Source: Gilliamella bombi (GTDB taxonomy: Bacteria; Pseudomonadota; Gammaproteobacteria; Enterobacterales; Orbaceae). From it: a stretch of DNA of 64,000 nt. Below the pieces are notes generated by a model. The model was not told where the DNA came from. It searched no databases and saw nothing but the letters and a program-made list of their open reading frames with translations. Position numbers and translations under genes: made by a program. Numbering within the stretch: the stretch's first letter is position 1; the number at the start of each line of letters is the position of its first letter. Below, piece after piece: positions 29,166-38,829 of this stretch. The stretch lies in the NCBI RefSeq assembly GCF_900103255.1, contig NZ_FMWS01000042.1, positions 1 to 64,000 on the forward strand. The letters are read 5' to 3'.

Positions 29166-30008
29166 TTATAATAAGTAAAAAGCTAATGTAGCAAAAACAG
29201 GAACGGCAGCAGTTAAGCTATCAATGCGATCTAAAATTCCACCATGACCAGGAATTAAGTGACCACTATCTTTAATATTTGCTTCACGCTTAAACATACT
29301 TTCAGTTAAATCACCTAAAACCGAAACTAAAATCGCTAACAAAGAGCTAATAAAAAATGTACTGAAAGTCATGTCAAACATGTTAAGTATGTAAGCAATT
29401 AAACTAATTGCAATTGCTACACTAATACCGCCTATGAATCCTTCTATAGTTTTACCCGGGGATACTTTTGCCGCTAATTTTCGTTTACCAAATGATCGCC
29501 CAACAAAATAAGCTCCAGTATCTGTCGCCCATACTAGCACAAAGACGTAAAGCAACCAAATTGCACCCGTATAAGAATTAGAATTGTAGTTAATTGCTCT
29601 TAATTCGACCATACTAATAAAGAACGGTGCTAGCGTAAAAAAAGCAAATAGTAACTTTATAAAGATTGAATTACACCAATACTTTGTCGTGGTTGGATAG
29701 CTACTTACTAAAAACAAAGCAGTTAACCACCATATGATTGATAAAAATAAAATTATACTATATAAATTCATTTTAAATTCAATAGAATCCGGAACCAAAT
29801 AAAGTATGCCCAATAAAATAACTGTTGAAAAAGAAAAAATTAATTTTAAATATTTTTTTCTAATATGAAGAAACTGAGTCCACTCCCATGCGGCTAATCC
29901 ACAAACCAGAATAATAGTGAAAGAAAACACGGGTAATGGAACAAAAAAAAGAACTGCTACCACAAGCGGAATAAGCACAATTGCAGCAAGTATGCGATGG
30001 ATTAACAT
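29166..30008 (-). CDS. cdsA: phosphatidate cytidylyltransferase
   Basis: Makes CDP-diacylglycerol from phosphatidate and CTP, the entry to phospholipid synthesis. 280 aa, about eight transmembrane helices. The family signature near the C terminus is intact: KVSPGKTIEGFIGG, SVLGDLTESMFKR, IKDSGHLIPGHGG and DRIDS. Start overlaps the uppS stop by 7 nt. Confidence 0.97.
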   Translation of the reverse strand: MLIHRILAAIVLIPLVVAVLFFVPLPVFSFTIILVCGLAAWEWTQFLHIRKKYLKLIFSFSTVILLGILYLVPDSIEFKMNLYSIILFLSIIWWLTALFLVSSYPTTTKYWCNSIFIKLLFAFFTLAPFFISMVELRAINYNSNSYTGAIWLLYVFVLVWATDTGAYFVGRSFGKRKLAAKVSPGKTIEGFIGGISVAIAISLIAYILNMFDMTFSTFFISSLLAILVSVLGDLTESMFKREANIKDSGHLIPGHGGILDRIDSLTAAVPVFATLAFYLL

Positions 30009-30745
30009 GAATGCTCCTTATTATGAATACCACCAAAGCGTCGTTCTCTGGCATTAAATGCATTGATTGCTTCATCGAATAAAGATTGATTAAAATCAGG
30101 CCATAAGGTATTGGTAAAATAGAGTTCAGAATAAGCAATTTGCCATAACAAAAAATTACTAATTCGATATTCTCCGCCAGTACGAATAACTAAATCAACT
30201 TCAGGAAATTCGCTCATACACATTGTTGAGCCAAAACGATCCTCAGTAATATCATCTAAACTGATTTCTCCGTTAGTAACTTGCATAGCAATTTTTTTTG
30301 CTGACTGCAAAATATCCCAACGTCCGCCATAGTTAGCTGCAATATTTAGTACTAGTCCAGAATTGTTTTTCGTTAAATTTTGCGCATGAATAATCATATT
30401 TTGTAAATGTTCACTAAAGCGAGAAATATCACCAATAATATTCAAACGAACATTATTTTTATTTAAACTTTTTATCTCACGATTTAATGCATAAATAAAA
30501 AGGGAAATTAGGGCAGAAACTTCATTGTGTGGACGTTTCCAATTTTCACTACTAAAAGCATATAAAGTAAGGACTTTTATCTTTATTTTTGCCGCATAAG
30601 CTACAATTTTTCGAACTGCTTTCAAGCCTGCTCGATGACCAATAACTCGTAACTGATTATGTTGCTGTGCCCAGCGACCATTACCATCCATAATTATAGC
30701 CACATGACTAGGAATAGATCTTTCTTGTGTCATGCAATATCTCAT
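30002..30745 (-). CDS. uppS: undecaprenyl diphosphate synthase
   Basis: Cis-prenyltransferase producing the C55 carrier for peptidoglycan and O-antigen. 247 aa. Catalytic region IIMDGNGRWAQ near the N terminus, YAFSSENWKRP, and the C-terminal DLVIRTGGEYRISNFLLWQIAYSE (quoted in two parts: DLVIRTGGEYR and SNFLLWQ). First gene of the uppS-cdsA-rseP-bamA-skp-lpxD run; dxr and frr, usual upstream neighbours, are replaced by crp. Confidence 0.97.
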   Translation of the reverse strand: MRYCMTQERSIPSHVAIIMDGNGRWAQQHNQLRVIGHRAGLKAVRKIVAYAAKIKIKVLTLYAFSSENWKRPHNEVSALISLFIYALNREIKSLNKNNVRLNIIGDISRFSEHLQNMIIHAQNLTKNNSGLVLNIAANYGGRWDILQSAKKIAMQVTNGEISLDDITEDRFGSTMCMSEFPEVDLVIRTGGEYRISNFLLWQIAYSELYFTNTLWPDFNQSLFDEAINAFNARERRFGGIHNKEHSC

Positions 30746-30785
30746 ATTGTCGCAATCATTATATTAATTATATTATTTTGTCCAA

Positions 30786-31415
30786 TTAACGCGTACCATA
30801 AACTACAATTGTTTTACCATGTGCAGAAATCAAATGTTGATCTTCAAGCATTTTTAAAATTCGACCAACTGTTTCACGCGAACAGCCAACAATTTGACCT
30901 ATTTCTTGACGCGTAATTTTGATTTGCATACCATCTGGGTGTGTCATTGCATCGGGTTGTTTAGCAAGATTTAGAAGTGTTTGTGCTATACGCCCTGCAA
31001 CATCTAAAAATGCTAAATTACTAACTTTTTCAGATGTTACTTGTAATCGGCTAGCCATTTGACTGGCAAGACGCATTAAAATATCAGGATTAACTTGAAC
31101 AAGTTGCTTAAATTTTTTGTATGAAATTTCGGCTACTTCACAACTTGTTTTAGCTTTAACCCAAGCACTTCGCTCTGTGTCTTCTTCAAAAAGACCTAAT
31201 TCACCTAAAAACTGATTTTGATTTAAATAAGACAAAATCATCTCGTTGCCTTCATCATCTTTAATCAATACCGCAACAGAGCCTTTCAAAATATAATAGA
31301 GGGTTTCTGCTTTTTCGCCTTGATGTATAAGGGTACTCTTAGCTGGATATTTATGAATATGGCAATGAGATAAAAACCATTCTAACGTTGTATCCGACTG
31401 TTGTTTACCAATCAT
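30786..31415 (-). CDS. crp: cAMP receptor protein (catabolite activator)
   Basis: Global transcription factor of carbon-source choice. 209 aa (E. coli 210). cAMP pocket [20 protein letters not shown], dimer helix with [16 protein letters not shown], and a helix-turn-helix with the recognition helix [19 protein letters not shown]. Ends VVYGTR as in E. coli. yheU lies upstream, in the same direction, as part of the same conserved neighbourhood. Confidence 0.98.
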   Translation of the reverse strand: MIGKQQSDTTLEWFLSHCHIHKYPAKSTLIHQGEKAETLYYILKGSVAVLIKDDEGNEMILSYLNQNQFLGELGLFEEDTERSAWVKAKTSCEVAEISYKKFKQLVQVNPDILMRLASQMASRLQVTSEKVSNLAFLDVAGRIAQTLLNLAKQPDAMTHPDGMQIKITRQEIGQIVGCSRETVGRILKMLEDQHLISAHGKTIVVYGTR

Positions 31416-31498
31416 ATCCTATCTCTCCATTTTATTTACAACACTAACACTATAACAAAATTACGCACTAAATCATATACAAACAATCATTTTAACTA

Positions 31499-31705
31499 CT
31501 ATTTAATTAGTTTAATATCAATTGTTTCATGTAATTGAGACCAAAAAAGTGCTGCCGAACCATTCTCTAATTGAAGTTTAACATCATTAACTTTTTCTTG
31601 GAGTGATTTTTCTTGTAAACCGTAGTCAGTGCCTTCACGTAATACAAAATATTCAATTAGGTTATTTAATGTTTGTGGATCAAGATTTTGCCAAGGAATA
31701 ATCAT
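31499..31705 (-). CDS. yheU: YheU family protein
   Basis: 68-aa conserved protein of unknown function (UPF0270/YheU). The start [20 protein letters not shown] and the central VLREGTDYG correspond closely to E. coli YheU. In E. coli it also lies near crp. Soluble, no signal peptide. Confidence 0.93.
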   Translation of the reverse strand: MIIPWQNLDPQTLNNLIEYFVLREGTDYGLQEKSLQEKVNDVKLQLENGSAALFWSQLHETIDIKLIK

Positions 31706-31793
31706 ATTTGATAATAGTAAATTAGATTTGTGATTATTTTATAACAGCATTTAAATAATATAAAGCATCACTAAGTTATGCGTATAATCAATA

Positions 31794-31819
31794 AAAAACC
31801 ACTCCGAAGAGTGGTTTTT
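31794..31819 (-). terminator. terminator of the SinI-like gene
   Basis: Perfect 11-bp stem AAAAACCACTC (31794-31804) / GAGTGGTTTTT (31809-31819) with a CGAA tetraloop, 20 nt past the stop; the minus strand continues in T residues. Confidence 0.88.
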
Positions 31820-31838
31820 GGTAGCAACATGGTTTAAC

Positions 31839-32873
31839 TTACTTTGATCTAACTTCAAGTTTATAACCTTGAATACCTGCCTTATGAGTTGTAAATTCGT
31901 TGTAGATGCTATTATGCTTAGCTCCAGAATCTGAACCTAATAAGATAGCATCGTGAACTTTTTTCTCTTCATCTTTCTCTACTCTATTATATGCGTTAGG
32001 AAGAGGTCTAGGTTCTGCAGGTATAGCGCCGTCTAAATAATTACCTGTTACGTACCATTCATAAGTATAGAGCTGGGTAAGGTCTTTGCCAGTTGCCGTG
32101 TCTTTTACTACTACAGTAAATTTTTCGCCATATTTAGGGATAGCTTCTTTGCTTCCATCTTTAGTATAGTCACGCCCTTCTATTGGATTACCATCTTCAC
32201 CTAGTTTGTAAATATAAACTTGATATTGTTCAGGTTCAATTGGCCCAGGACGAGGGATATTACCAGGATCTATCTGACCAGGTCCTGTCGGTTTTGCTGG
32301 ATTACCTGGGTTACCTGGATCATTTTTGCCAGGGTTATACGGATCAGCTGGAGTTTTGCTTGGTTCACCATTAGCAAAAATATCACTTACAGTTAACCAT
32401 TGGTTTGCTACTGGATAACCAAAGTCTGTTCTTTCTAAAATTTTAAAACCAATTTGAGTTTTACCAACAAAATCATTAGTAATAGTGAATGAAATTTCAC
32501 CTACTCCGTCATCACTATACGTAGGCTTACTGGCATCTATATCTACAGGTTTCCATTCACTTCCTTCTTTAACAAAGACTTGTAAAGACTTGCTTATACC
32601 TAAAGTATCAGTATCACCATCTGCATCGACTAATTGATATTGAATGTGAACTGTATCGCCTACTTTAAGCGTATCTTCGTTAGTAAGAAGATTACCACCA
32701 CGTTTGAAAGAGACTGCCATTGTATGATCTTCAGCTGAACTGCTAGCTTTCATTACAGGTGCATTACCTTCAATAAATCTTTGAGTTGTCCCTCCTATTG
32801 CAAATGCACTGCTTGCTGCATAACCAGCTAAAAATAAGCCTAATGCAACTTTTTTAATTGTAAAATTTTTCAT
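31839..32873 (-). CDS. SinI-like autotransporter-associated secreted protein
   Basis: 344 aa exported protein; signal peptide MKNFTIKKVALGLFLAGYA to SAFA (residue 25). Two folded parts flank a Pro/Gly/Asn-rich linker (about 172-215, repeats of PGNPG, PGQIDPGN). The N-terminal part (GDTVHIQYQLVDADGDTD) looks Ig-like. The C-terminal part (about 217-344) aligns with the last domain of the neighbouring inverse autotransporter: both have a Trp at the same position (YEWYVTG, VIWSLVG) and end GIQGYKLEV / GDQGFKLQV. I recall a SinI family beside inverse autotransporters such as SinH; that family name is from memory. Function unproven, probably at the cell surface with its partner. Confidence 0.75.
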   Translation of the reverse strand: MKNFTIKKVALGLFLAGYAASSAFAIGGTTQRFIEGNAPVMKASSSAEDHTMAVSFKRGGNLLTNEDTLKVGDTVHIQYQLVDADGDTDTLGISKSLQVFVKEGSEWKPVDIDASKPTYSDDGVGEISFTITNDFVGKTQIGFKILERTDFGYPVANQWLTVSDIFANGEPSKTPADPYNPGKNDPGNPGNPAKPTGPGQIDPGNIPRPGPIEPEQYQVYIYKLGEDGNPIEGRDYTKDGSKEAIPKYGEKFTVVVKDTATGKDLTQLYTYEWYVTGNYLDGAIPAEPRPLPNAYNRVEKDEEKKVHDAILLGSDSGAKHNSIYNEFTTHKAGIQGYKLEVRSK

Positions 32874-33012
32874 GTTTAACTTCCTATTTTTCTCTATAAA
32901 TTAACATGTTGTATTTATATAAATACACCATTTTGTTGGTGTTCCCTATTATAGGCTACCGAATTCATTCGCTAGCCTAAAATCTATTACTCTACTAGCC
33001 TTTTAATCACTA

Positions 33013-35694
33013 TTAGTTAACAACTACTTGCAGTTTAAATCCTTGATCTCCTGCACATGCTAGCTGTGATACATTTATTGGTTCTAAATTTAAATACGTT
33101 GGTGCTCCAGCAACCTTATCGATACTTTTGCCCAATGAAGCATAACTATTTGTTTTTAAACTTTTTATTGTGTAGTGTGCATTTTCTCCCATGGCAACAT
33201 TAAACCATGGACCATTGGCATTTGATAATGAGTCTGGCAACTCAGCTGTTGCAGCTTGACCTGGACATGCCTTTTCATTTGAACCAACCAATGACCAGAT
33301 AACAAAAGGATTCACAATTTCGGTTATGCCATCAGAAGCATAAGCTTTAACGTAATATTCACTATCGACTTTCCACTCTTTTGGTCCTTGAGGATCAAAT
33401 ACAAGTAAATGACCGTTTTGTTGAGCAACTAATGTACCATCCTTACGATAAACTTCTAATAATCCAGCTTTACCGCCAGAAAAATCTACAGACGCTTTAT
33501 TAAATGAGGAGCCAAACTGCTCAATCTCGATAGAAAAATCAACAATACCCTCAACATTTGAGGCAACATCTAAAGTATAACTATCACCAATTACTTCAAC
33601 ACCAGCTGCAGTCGAGGCCTTAGCTGATACTTTTTGCCCTTTTTTGACTTTTTCAAAAGACTTTACAATAACGCATGCTTCTTGAGCAGGACAAGCAGTA
33701 ACATTTCCAGATGTACCATTAATCAGTGTTAATTTTTTACCATTACTTGTTGCTGTCCAACCTTTTAGTACTGATTCAAAAGTATTTGGTATACGTTCCA
33801 TAAGTTCTTCGTCACTAAAACCATCTACATCTTGCCCTGATGCAATTGAACCATTCGGAACCTTAGGTTTAACCAATGTCGCCAACACTGTGACTGTACT
33901 TACACCATCGGCTGGATTCATCGCCATTGCTGTTTTATTTCCACCTTTATCAATTGCCCATACACCAATTTTACGCACTGCTGGGTCGGGTAACACTTCA
34001 AAACTTACAGCATTAGATGTTGCAGATTTTCCTCGGCTATCAGTGACTGATACTGATAAAGAATATTTGCCATTTGTACTAACTGGGCGACGCTGACCAT
34101 CTTGATCAACATAACTAGGAGCAACAATTTGCCAATTATTTACATCAGCTGGTGGATTAAGCCATGAAGAAGCCGTACATCCACCTGTAGCAATACATAA
34201 AAAACCACCTCCAGCGTCAATTTCAAGCATATCACCAGACCATACTAAACTTGATAAGTTCTTAGCATTGTGAACACTGATATTTAGCGGATAGGCTTGT
34301 CCTTCAATTAACTGAGTTTGCTCAAGCCCTAAATCGACCGATATTTTCTTTTCTTTATATTCAAGAACGATATAGTTATTACGATCAACTAAATCATAAC
34401 GACTACCTTTTAAGGAACGAGCAGATTGAACCATATCTGGATCTAACTGATCTTTTAACGGTGTACCTATACGATAGTTCATTGTAAGTTCAGCTTTAGT
34501 TGCCTTTTTATTGTCTTGACCTCGTTTATGCTCAGCCTTAATAGTGAAAAGTGGAACTGGTGTATAATCAAGACCGACAGTAATTGCTCGCGGGTCTTTT
34601 TGTAAATTATCTTTACCAAATAAAGCAACTTTATCACCATAGTATTGTTCATACATCAGTGATCCGCCCAAATGTGGATATTGTGGTAAATATCCTTGGA
34701 ATCGAACATCAAAGCCTCTTGCTGCTCGTTCTAAATAATCATCAAAATCTTTAGAATCTTTCCAGTCTGACAACGGATGATAATAGTTAGCAGCAAATTT
34801 CATATAATCAGTCCAAGCTTCGGCACCAATACCTAAGCGATTGTGTGCACGCTGGAAATCATGGTCAAAAAATACGTTATAACCAAGTAACCATTTTTTA
34901 TCAGCAACATCCCAACGCTGACCAATACCAAAGTTACCTATTCGACGGTTGTGTTCATATTCCTGAAATGATATTTGACTAAATATTAATGTATCTTCTG
35001 TGTCATACCATGGGCTAAATAACTTCAAATTGACATTGTTAAATTCGCCTTTATCACTTAAATCAAATTGTAACTGAGCAGTACCAAAACGGCCTAAAAA
35101 ATCCTGTACAGCATTACGTACTGGATCAACAACTTGGTTTTTAACCCCATTTCGTACATAACTTTCTGCGTAATCTTTACCCTTATTCTTTAAATGTTGG
35201 GATAGACCACCATTGTCTGGCGAAGTTATTTGTTTCCAGTCTTGGCTAGCTAAAGTTTGTAATGTTGAAGCTATTTGAGTTGATAGTGCGTCTTTATCCT
35301 TTTTTACATCGTAATTATCATCTGATCCTAATTGAGGCAAATTGGCGTGTTCATCTTTTTTATCATCGTTTAATTTAATTGCAGGTAACAATGGTGAATT
35401 CTCAGGCAGAACGATACGCTCACCAATCTCAACAACATCTTTTTTATCAAAACGCCCCGCATTCATTGCACGTAATTCTGAAATAGAGATACTACTTAAA
35501 AGTGCAATTTGATAAAGACTGCGTTGCTGATTGTTAAGCATCTCACGAGCTTTCGTACCATCTTTTAACTCAATTATTTTATTGCTATCTATAGGACCTT
35601 GCGATACTTGAGCTTCAGAAGCAAAAGCAGATTGCCATCCTAATGTAGCTATTACAAATGCAGAGATAATCGTTAAATTAAGATTCTTTCTCAT
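33013..35694 (-). CDS. inverse autotransporter adhesin (intimin/invasin type)
   Basis: 893 aa. Signal peptide to about residue 25 (AFA), a periplasmic LysM-like domain (about 45-105, LYQIALLSSISISELRAMN and VEIGERIVLP), an alpha helix that plugs the barrel, then the inverse-autotransporter beta-domain (about 190-430) with LKLFSPWYDTEDTLIFSQ, NRRIGNFGIGQRW and GYNVFFDHDF. The C-terminal passenger (about 450-893) reads as several Ig-like domains, with cysteine pairs LCIATGGC and CPAQEAC. No C-type lectin end is seen. The SinI-like gene follows 139 bp downstream. Likely outer-membrane adhesin. Confidence 0.9.
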   Translation of the reverse strand: MRKNLNLTIISAFVIATLGWQSAFASEAQVSQGPIDSNKIIELKDGTKAREMLNNQQRSLYQIALLSSISISELRAMNAGRFDKKDVVEIGERIVLPENSPLLPAIKLNDDKKDEHANLPQLGSDDNYDVKKDKDALSTQIASTLQTLASQDWKQITSPDNGGLSQHLKNKGKDYAESYVRNGVKNQVVDPVRNAVQDFLGRFGTAQLQFDLSDKGEFNNVNLKLFSPWYDTEDTLIFSQISFQEYEHNRRIGNFGIGQRWDVADKKWLLGYNVFFDHDFQRAHNRLGIGAEAWTDYMKFAANYYHPLSDWKDSKDFDDYLERAARGFDVRFQGYLPQYPHLGGSLMYEQYYGDKVALFGKDNLQKDPRAITVGLDYTPVPLFTIKAEHKRGQDNKKATKAELTMNYRIGTPLKDQLDPDMVQSARSLKGSRYDLVDRNNYIVLEYKEKKISVDLGLEQTQLIEGQAYPLNISVHNAKNLSSLVWSGDMLEIDAGGGFLCIATGGCTASSWLNPPADVNNWQIVAPSYVDQDGQRRPVSTNGKYSLSVSVTDSRGKSATSNAVSFEVLPDPAVRKIGVWAIDKGGNKTAMAMNPADGVSTVTVLATLVKPKVPNGSIASGQDVDGFSDEELMERIPNTFESVLKGWTATSNGKKLTLINGTSGNVTACPAQEACVIVKSFEKVKKGQKVSAKASTAAGVEVIGDSYTLDVASNVEGIVDFSIEIEQFGSSFNKASVDFSGGKAGLLEVYRKDGTLVAQQNGHLLVFDPQGPKEWKVDSEYYVKAYASDGITEIVNPFVIWSLVGSNEKACPGQAATAELPDSLSNANGPWFNVAMGENAHYTIKSLKTNSYASLGKSIDKVAGAPTYLNLEPINVSQLACAGDQGFKLQVVVN

Positions 35695-36154
35695 CTTAAT
35701 ATTCCTTATATTTCACCGATAAAGCGCATAATATGAAATCTATTGCCAATATCAATTTCTAATTTTAAATAGCAATATAATTATTTCTTATTAACTTTTA
35801 CTATTTAGATTTTTACAACTATTTTTTAATTTTTGCAATTCTATTACAAAAATGTCATTTATCAAAATAATTTATTACCTTTTTGTTATGTTTTTTGTTG
35901 AGTTTTTTATATATTTTTTATTTATCATTATTATTCAATTTATTAAGTAAAGATTTATTAAGATTTGTAAAGTTTTGTAAATTTAATAGTGGATGTAGAT
36001 CTAGTTGAGTAGTGAGGAATTGCTATTTCTTTTGATATTAAAGAATTTATTGTAGGCAACTAGCTAAATAAATTATAAAATTATTCTCTAAATAAAAAAA
36101 AGACCTAATTGATAATTTAGGCCTTTATATTGTATTTTATATTTTCACAATTTA
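35695..36154. other. 460-bp T-rich intergenic region
   Basis: Lies upstream of the inverse autotransporter (transcribed leftward) and downstream of purF. The stretch 35806-35960 is strongly T-rich on the plus strand (runs of TTTTTT, ATTTTTTAT), that is A-tract-rich upstream of the adhesin. This could be an UP-element-like or curved, nucleoid-protein-bound leader. No gene seen. The purF terminator is at its right end. Confidence 0.5.
36095..36130 (-). terminator. terminator of purF
   Basis: On the minus strand AAAGGCCTAA, short AT loop, TTAGGTCTTTTTTTT: a nine- to ten-pair stem with one mismatch followed by a long T run, 25 nt after the purF stop. Confidence 0.82.
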
Positions 36155-37669
36155 TTAACCTTCATTATAAATCTCTAAGTTTTCTGATTCTTTAATGTCT
36201 GAAGATTTTTTAGTTTCATTTCTTTTCTGTTCTAATAATGATAAATAGCTATCATCAATTCCTTCGGTAACATATTTTCCATCAAAAACAGAACACTCTA
36301 AATGATGAATGTTGGAGTTTTGTTCTGTAATTGAATTAATTAAATCAGATAAATCTTGAAATATAACCTTATCAGCACCAATATTTTTTGCTATTTCATC
36401 AACTGTTCGGTTATAAGCAATAAGTTCACGGGCAACTGGCATATCTATCCCATAAACATTTGGATGCCTGATTTCTGGCGCAGCAGACGCTAAATAGACT
36501 TTTTTAGCTCCAACAGAACGTACCATTTCGAGAATTTCTTTTGAGGTTGTTCCTCGTACAATCGAATCATCAACTAATAAGACATTTTTGCCTTCAAATT
36601 CAATACGGTTAGCATTGAGTTTTCGTCTTACAGACAATTTACGTGCGCTTTGCCCTGGCATAATAAAGGTGCGTCCAACATAGCGATTTTTAACAAACCC
36701 TTGCCGGTAAGGTTTATTTAAAATACGTGCAATTTCAAGAGCGGCATCACAAGATGTTTCGGGAATAGGGATGACTACATCAATATCAACATCTTTCCAT
36801 TCTCTTGCTATTTTAGCCCCCAATTTTTGCCCCATTTGAATACGTGATTGATAAACTGAGACACCATTCATTAAAGAATCAGGTCTTGCAAAATAAACAT
36901 ATTCAAAAATACATGGATAATATTGAGGGTTATCCGAACATTGCTGAGAATACAATTGTCCATCTTGAGTAATATAAATTGCCTCACCTGGTTCGACATC
37001 ACGTATAAACTCAAAATCGAGAATATCTAATGCTACACTTTCAGAGGCAACCATGTACTCAATTTTCTGATTCTCAAGTACCCGTTTACCAATAACTAAT
37101 GGCCGTATTCCATAAGGATCACGAAAAGCAACAAGACCATGCCCAATAATCATTGCAACACAGGCATATGCGCCTTTAATTATGTTATGAACATTATGTA
37201 TTGCTGTAAAAATATTGTCGGCAGTTAGTGGATAGGTGGGAAATTTGTCAAGTTCATTAGCAAGAATATTGAGTAGCACCTCTGAGTCGGAATTGGTATT
37301 AATATGACGCCTTGCAAGTTCGAACACTTTATTACGCAACTGATCAGTATTGGTTAAATTTCCATTATGAGCAAGCGCAATACCATAAGGTGAATTGACA
37401 TAAAAAGGTTGCGCTTCGGATGGGCTTGAGCTACCTGCGGTAGGATAACGAATATGTCCTATGCCCAAATTACCTTGCAACCGTTGCATATGATGCTCTT
37501 GAAACACATCTTTGACTAAACCATTCGCTTTGCGTAAACGAAATCGATTTTGATTATCGATAGTCACAATACCTGCTGCATCTTGCCCTCGATGTTGCAA
37601 AACAGTCAATGCATCATAAATAGATTGATTAACAGAACTATTCCCAACAATACCAACAACACCACACAT
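36155..37669 (-). CDS. purF: amidophosphoribosyltransferase
   Basis: First committed step of purine synthesis: PRPP and glutamine to phosphoribosylamine. 504 aa. N-terminal nucleophile Cys2 (MCGVVGIVG), glutaminase motifs [11 protein letters not shown] and GHIRYPTAG, and the PRPP loop [14 protein letters not shown]. Last gene of accD-folC-dedD-cvpA-purF. No PurR box could be placed since its upstream region is cvpA coding sequence. Confidence 0.98.
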   Translation of the reverse strand: MCGVVGIVGNSSVNQSIYDALTVLQHRGQDAAGIVTIDNQNRFRLRKANGLVKDVFQEHHMQRLQGNLGIGHIRYPTAGSSSPSEAQPFYVNSPYGIALAHNGNLTNTDQLRNKVFELARRHINTNSDSEVLLNILANELDKFPTYPLTADNIFTAIHNVHNIIKGAYACVAMIIGHGLVAFRDPYGIRPLVIGKRVLENQKIEYMVASESVALDILDFEFIRDVEPGEAIYITQDGQLYSQQCSDNPQYYPCIFEYVYFARPDSLMNGVSVYQSRIQMGQKLGAKIAREWKDVDIDVVIPIPETSCDAALEIARILNKPYRQGFVKNRYVGRTFIMPGQSARKLSVRRKLNANRIEFEGKNVLLVDDSIVRGTTSKEILEMVRSVGAKKVYLASAAPEIRHPNVYGIDMPVARELIAYNRTVDEIAKNIGADKVIFQDLSDLINSITEQNSNIHHLECSVFDGKYVTEGIDDSYLSLLEQKRNETKKSSDIKESENLEIYNEG

Positions 37670-37687
37670 ACTATGGTTACCCCAAAT

Positions 37688-38176
37688 TTATTGTATTAAA
37701 AACGAAGAAGACTGTTGTATAAAATCAAAAAACCAGCGAATAATAAAACTAAAATGCGGAATTAGCTGAGATTGAATCCAGTAAGGTGATTGTGATAACG
37801 GCGTAAAAGTATCAACTAAAAAAAGAATAGCTGCAACAACTAAAACGCCTCGTAATACACCAAAACAGATACCTAATAAACGATCAGTACCAGATAATCC
37901 CGTTTTTTTTAATAATTGTCCAATAACATAAGACACAATCGAACAAACCAATAAGGTAGCAATAAATAAAATAACAATTGCTACAGCAATACGTATAACA
38001 TCACTATCAAAATAAGTTAAATAATCAGTAATATAAATATAAAATTGGCTGGAAATAAAAAAAGCTAATATCCAGCTAACTAATGATAACGCTTCTCGAA
38101 CAAAACCACGAACAACGCTAATTAATGCAGAAAAAGCAATTACACCAATAATCGTAAAATCAGCCCAGTTCATCAT
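37688..38176 (-). CDS. cvpA: CvpA family membrane protein
   Basis: 162-aa inner-membrane protein with four helices, linked in E. coli to colicin V production and to envelope stress tolerance. VVRGFVREALSLVSW and GLSGTDRLLGICFGVLRG are near-identical to E. coli CvpA. 18 nt upstream of purF, same operon. Confidence 0.95.
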   Translation of the reverse strand: MMNWADFTIIGVIAFSALISVVRGFVREALSLVSWILAFFISSQFYIYITDYLTYFDSDVIRIAVAIVILFIATLLVCSIVSYVIGQLLKKTGLSGTDRLLGICFGVLRGVLVVAAILFLVDTFTPLSQSPYWIQSQLIPHFSFIIRWFFDFIQQSSSFLIQ

Positions 38177-38241
38177 AATAACTCACAACTTTTTATTAAT
38201 AATAATTATTCTTTACAACTTAAAAACAAGTAGCACAACGG

Positions 38242-38817
38242 TCAATTAGTAATAATAATACCTTCTAATTTTGTTAGGTTATTTAAATTAATAATGACTT
38301 GTTCAGCTTGCTCTTTTTTAGCATAAGGGCCAACCTGTAACTTAATTAACTGATTAGGTTCTGGGTTATCAGGTATTGTTCTAACGCTATAATTATTTAA
38401 TCGTAATAATGCAATTAACTCTTCTATTTTTTGTTTATTTTTTAAAGCCGTAAGTTGGATCATATAAGGTTTAGATTCTTGCTGTGACATTGAAGGTTGA
38501 GTTATATTTGTTGAATCGTCAGTATCATCAACAATATCAGATGAAACTGATGAATTTAGATCTTGATCTGAGCCAGATAGGTAAGGAACATCTGATATAT
38601 TATGGGTAAAATTGTCATCAACATCATCAGATGGTACTACCACTTGATTTTGCTGCGTAACCACTTCAGGTTGCAAAATTGGTGTTGTTGTCGTTCGTAA
38701 GTTAGGTTTATCCGTTATAATCCACGGGGCTATTGCTGCAATAATAAGTAGTAATGTAGCAAAACCTACAAGGCAATTTCTTACTCTATTGGGATTATTT
38801 TCTTGAGTGTCTACCAT
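38242..38817 (-). CDS. dedD: SPOR-domain cell-division protein DedD
   Basis: Single-pass inner-membrane protein with a periplasmic SPOR domain that binds denuded peptidoglycan at the septum. 191 aa from the ATG at 38817, which has GGA 8 nt upstream; a GTG four codons earlier abuts folC and is less likely. Cytoplasmic N terminus, one helix (LVGFATLLLIIAAIAPWIIT), an acidic Asp/Ser-rich linker, and SPOR at about 112-191 (YMIQLTALKNKQKIEEL). Position between folC and cvpA fits dedD. Confidence 0.9.
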   Translation of the reverse strand: MVDTQENNPNRVRNCLVGFATLLLIIAAIAPWIITDKPNLRTTTTPILQPEVVTQQNQVVVPSDDVDDNFTHNISDVPYLSGSDQDLNSSVSSDIVDDTDDSTNITQPSMSQQESKPYMIQLTALKNKQKIEELIALLRLNNYSVRTIPDNPEPNQLIKLQVGPYAKKEQAEQVIINLNNLTKLEGIIITN

Positions 38818-38829
38818 GACTAATTCCAC

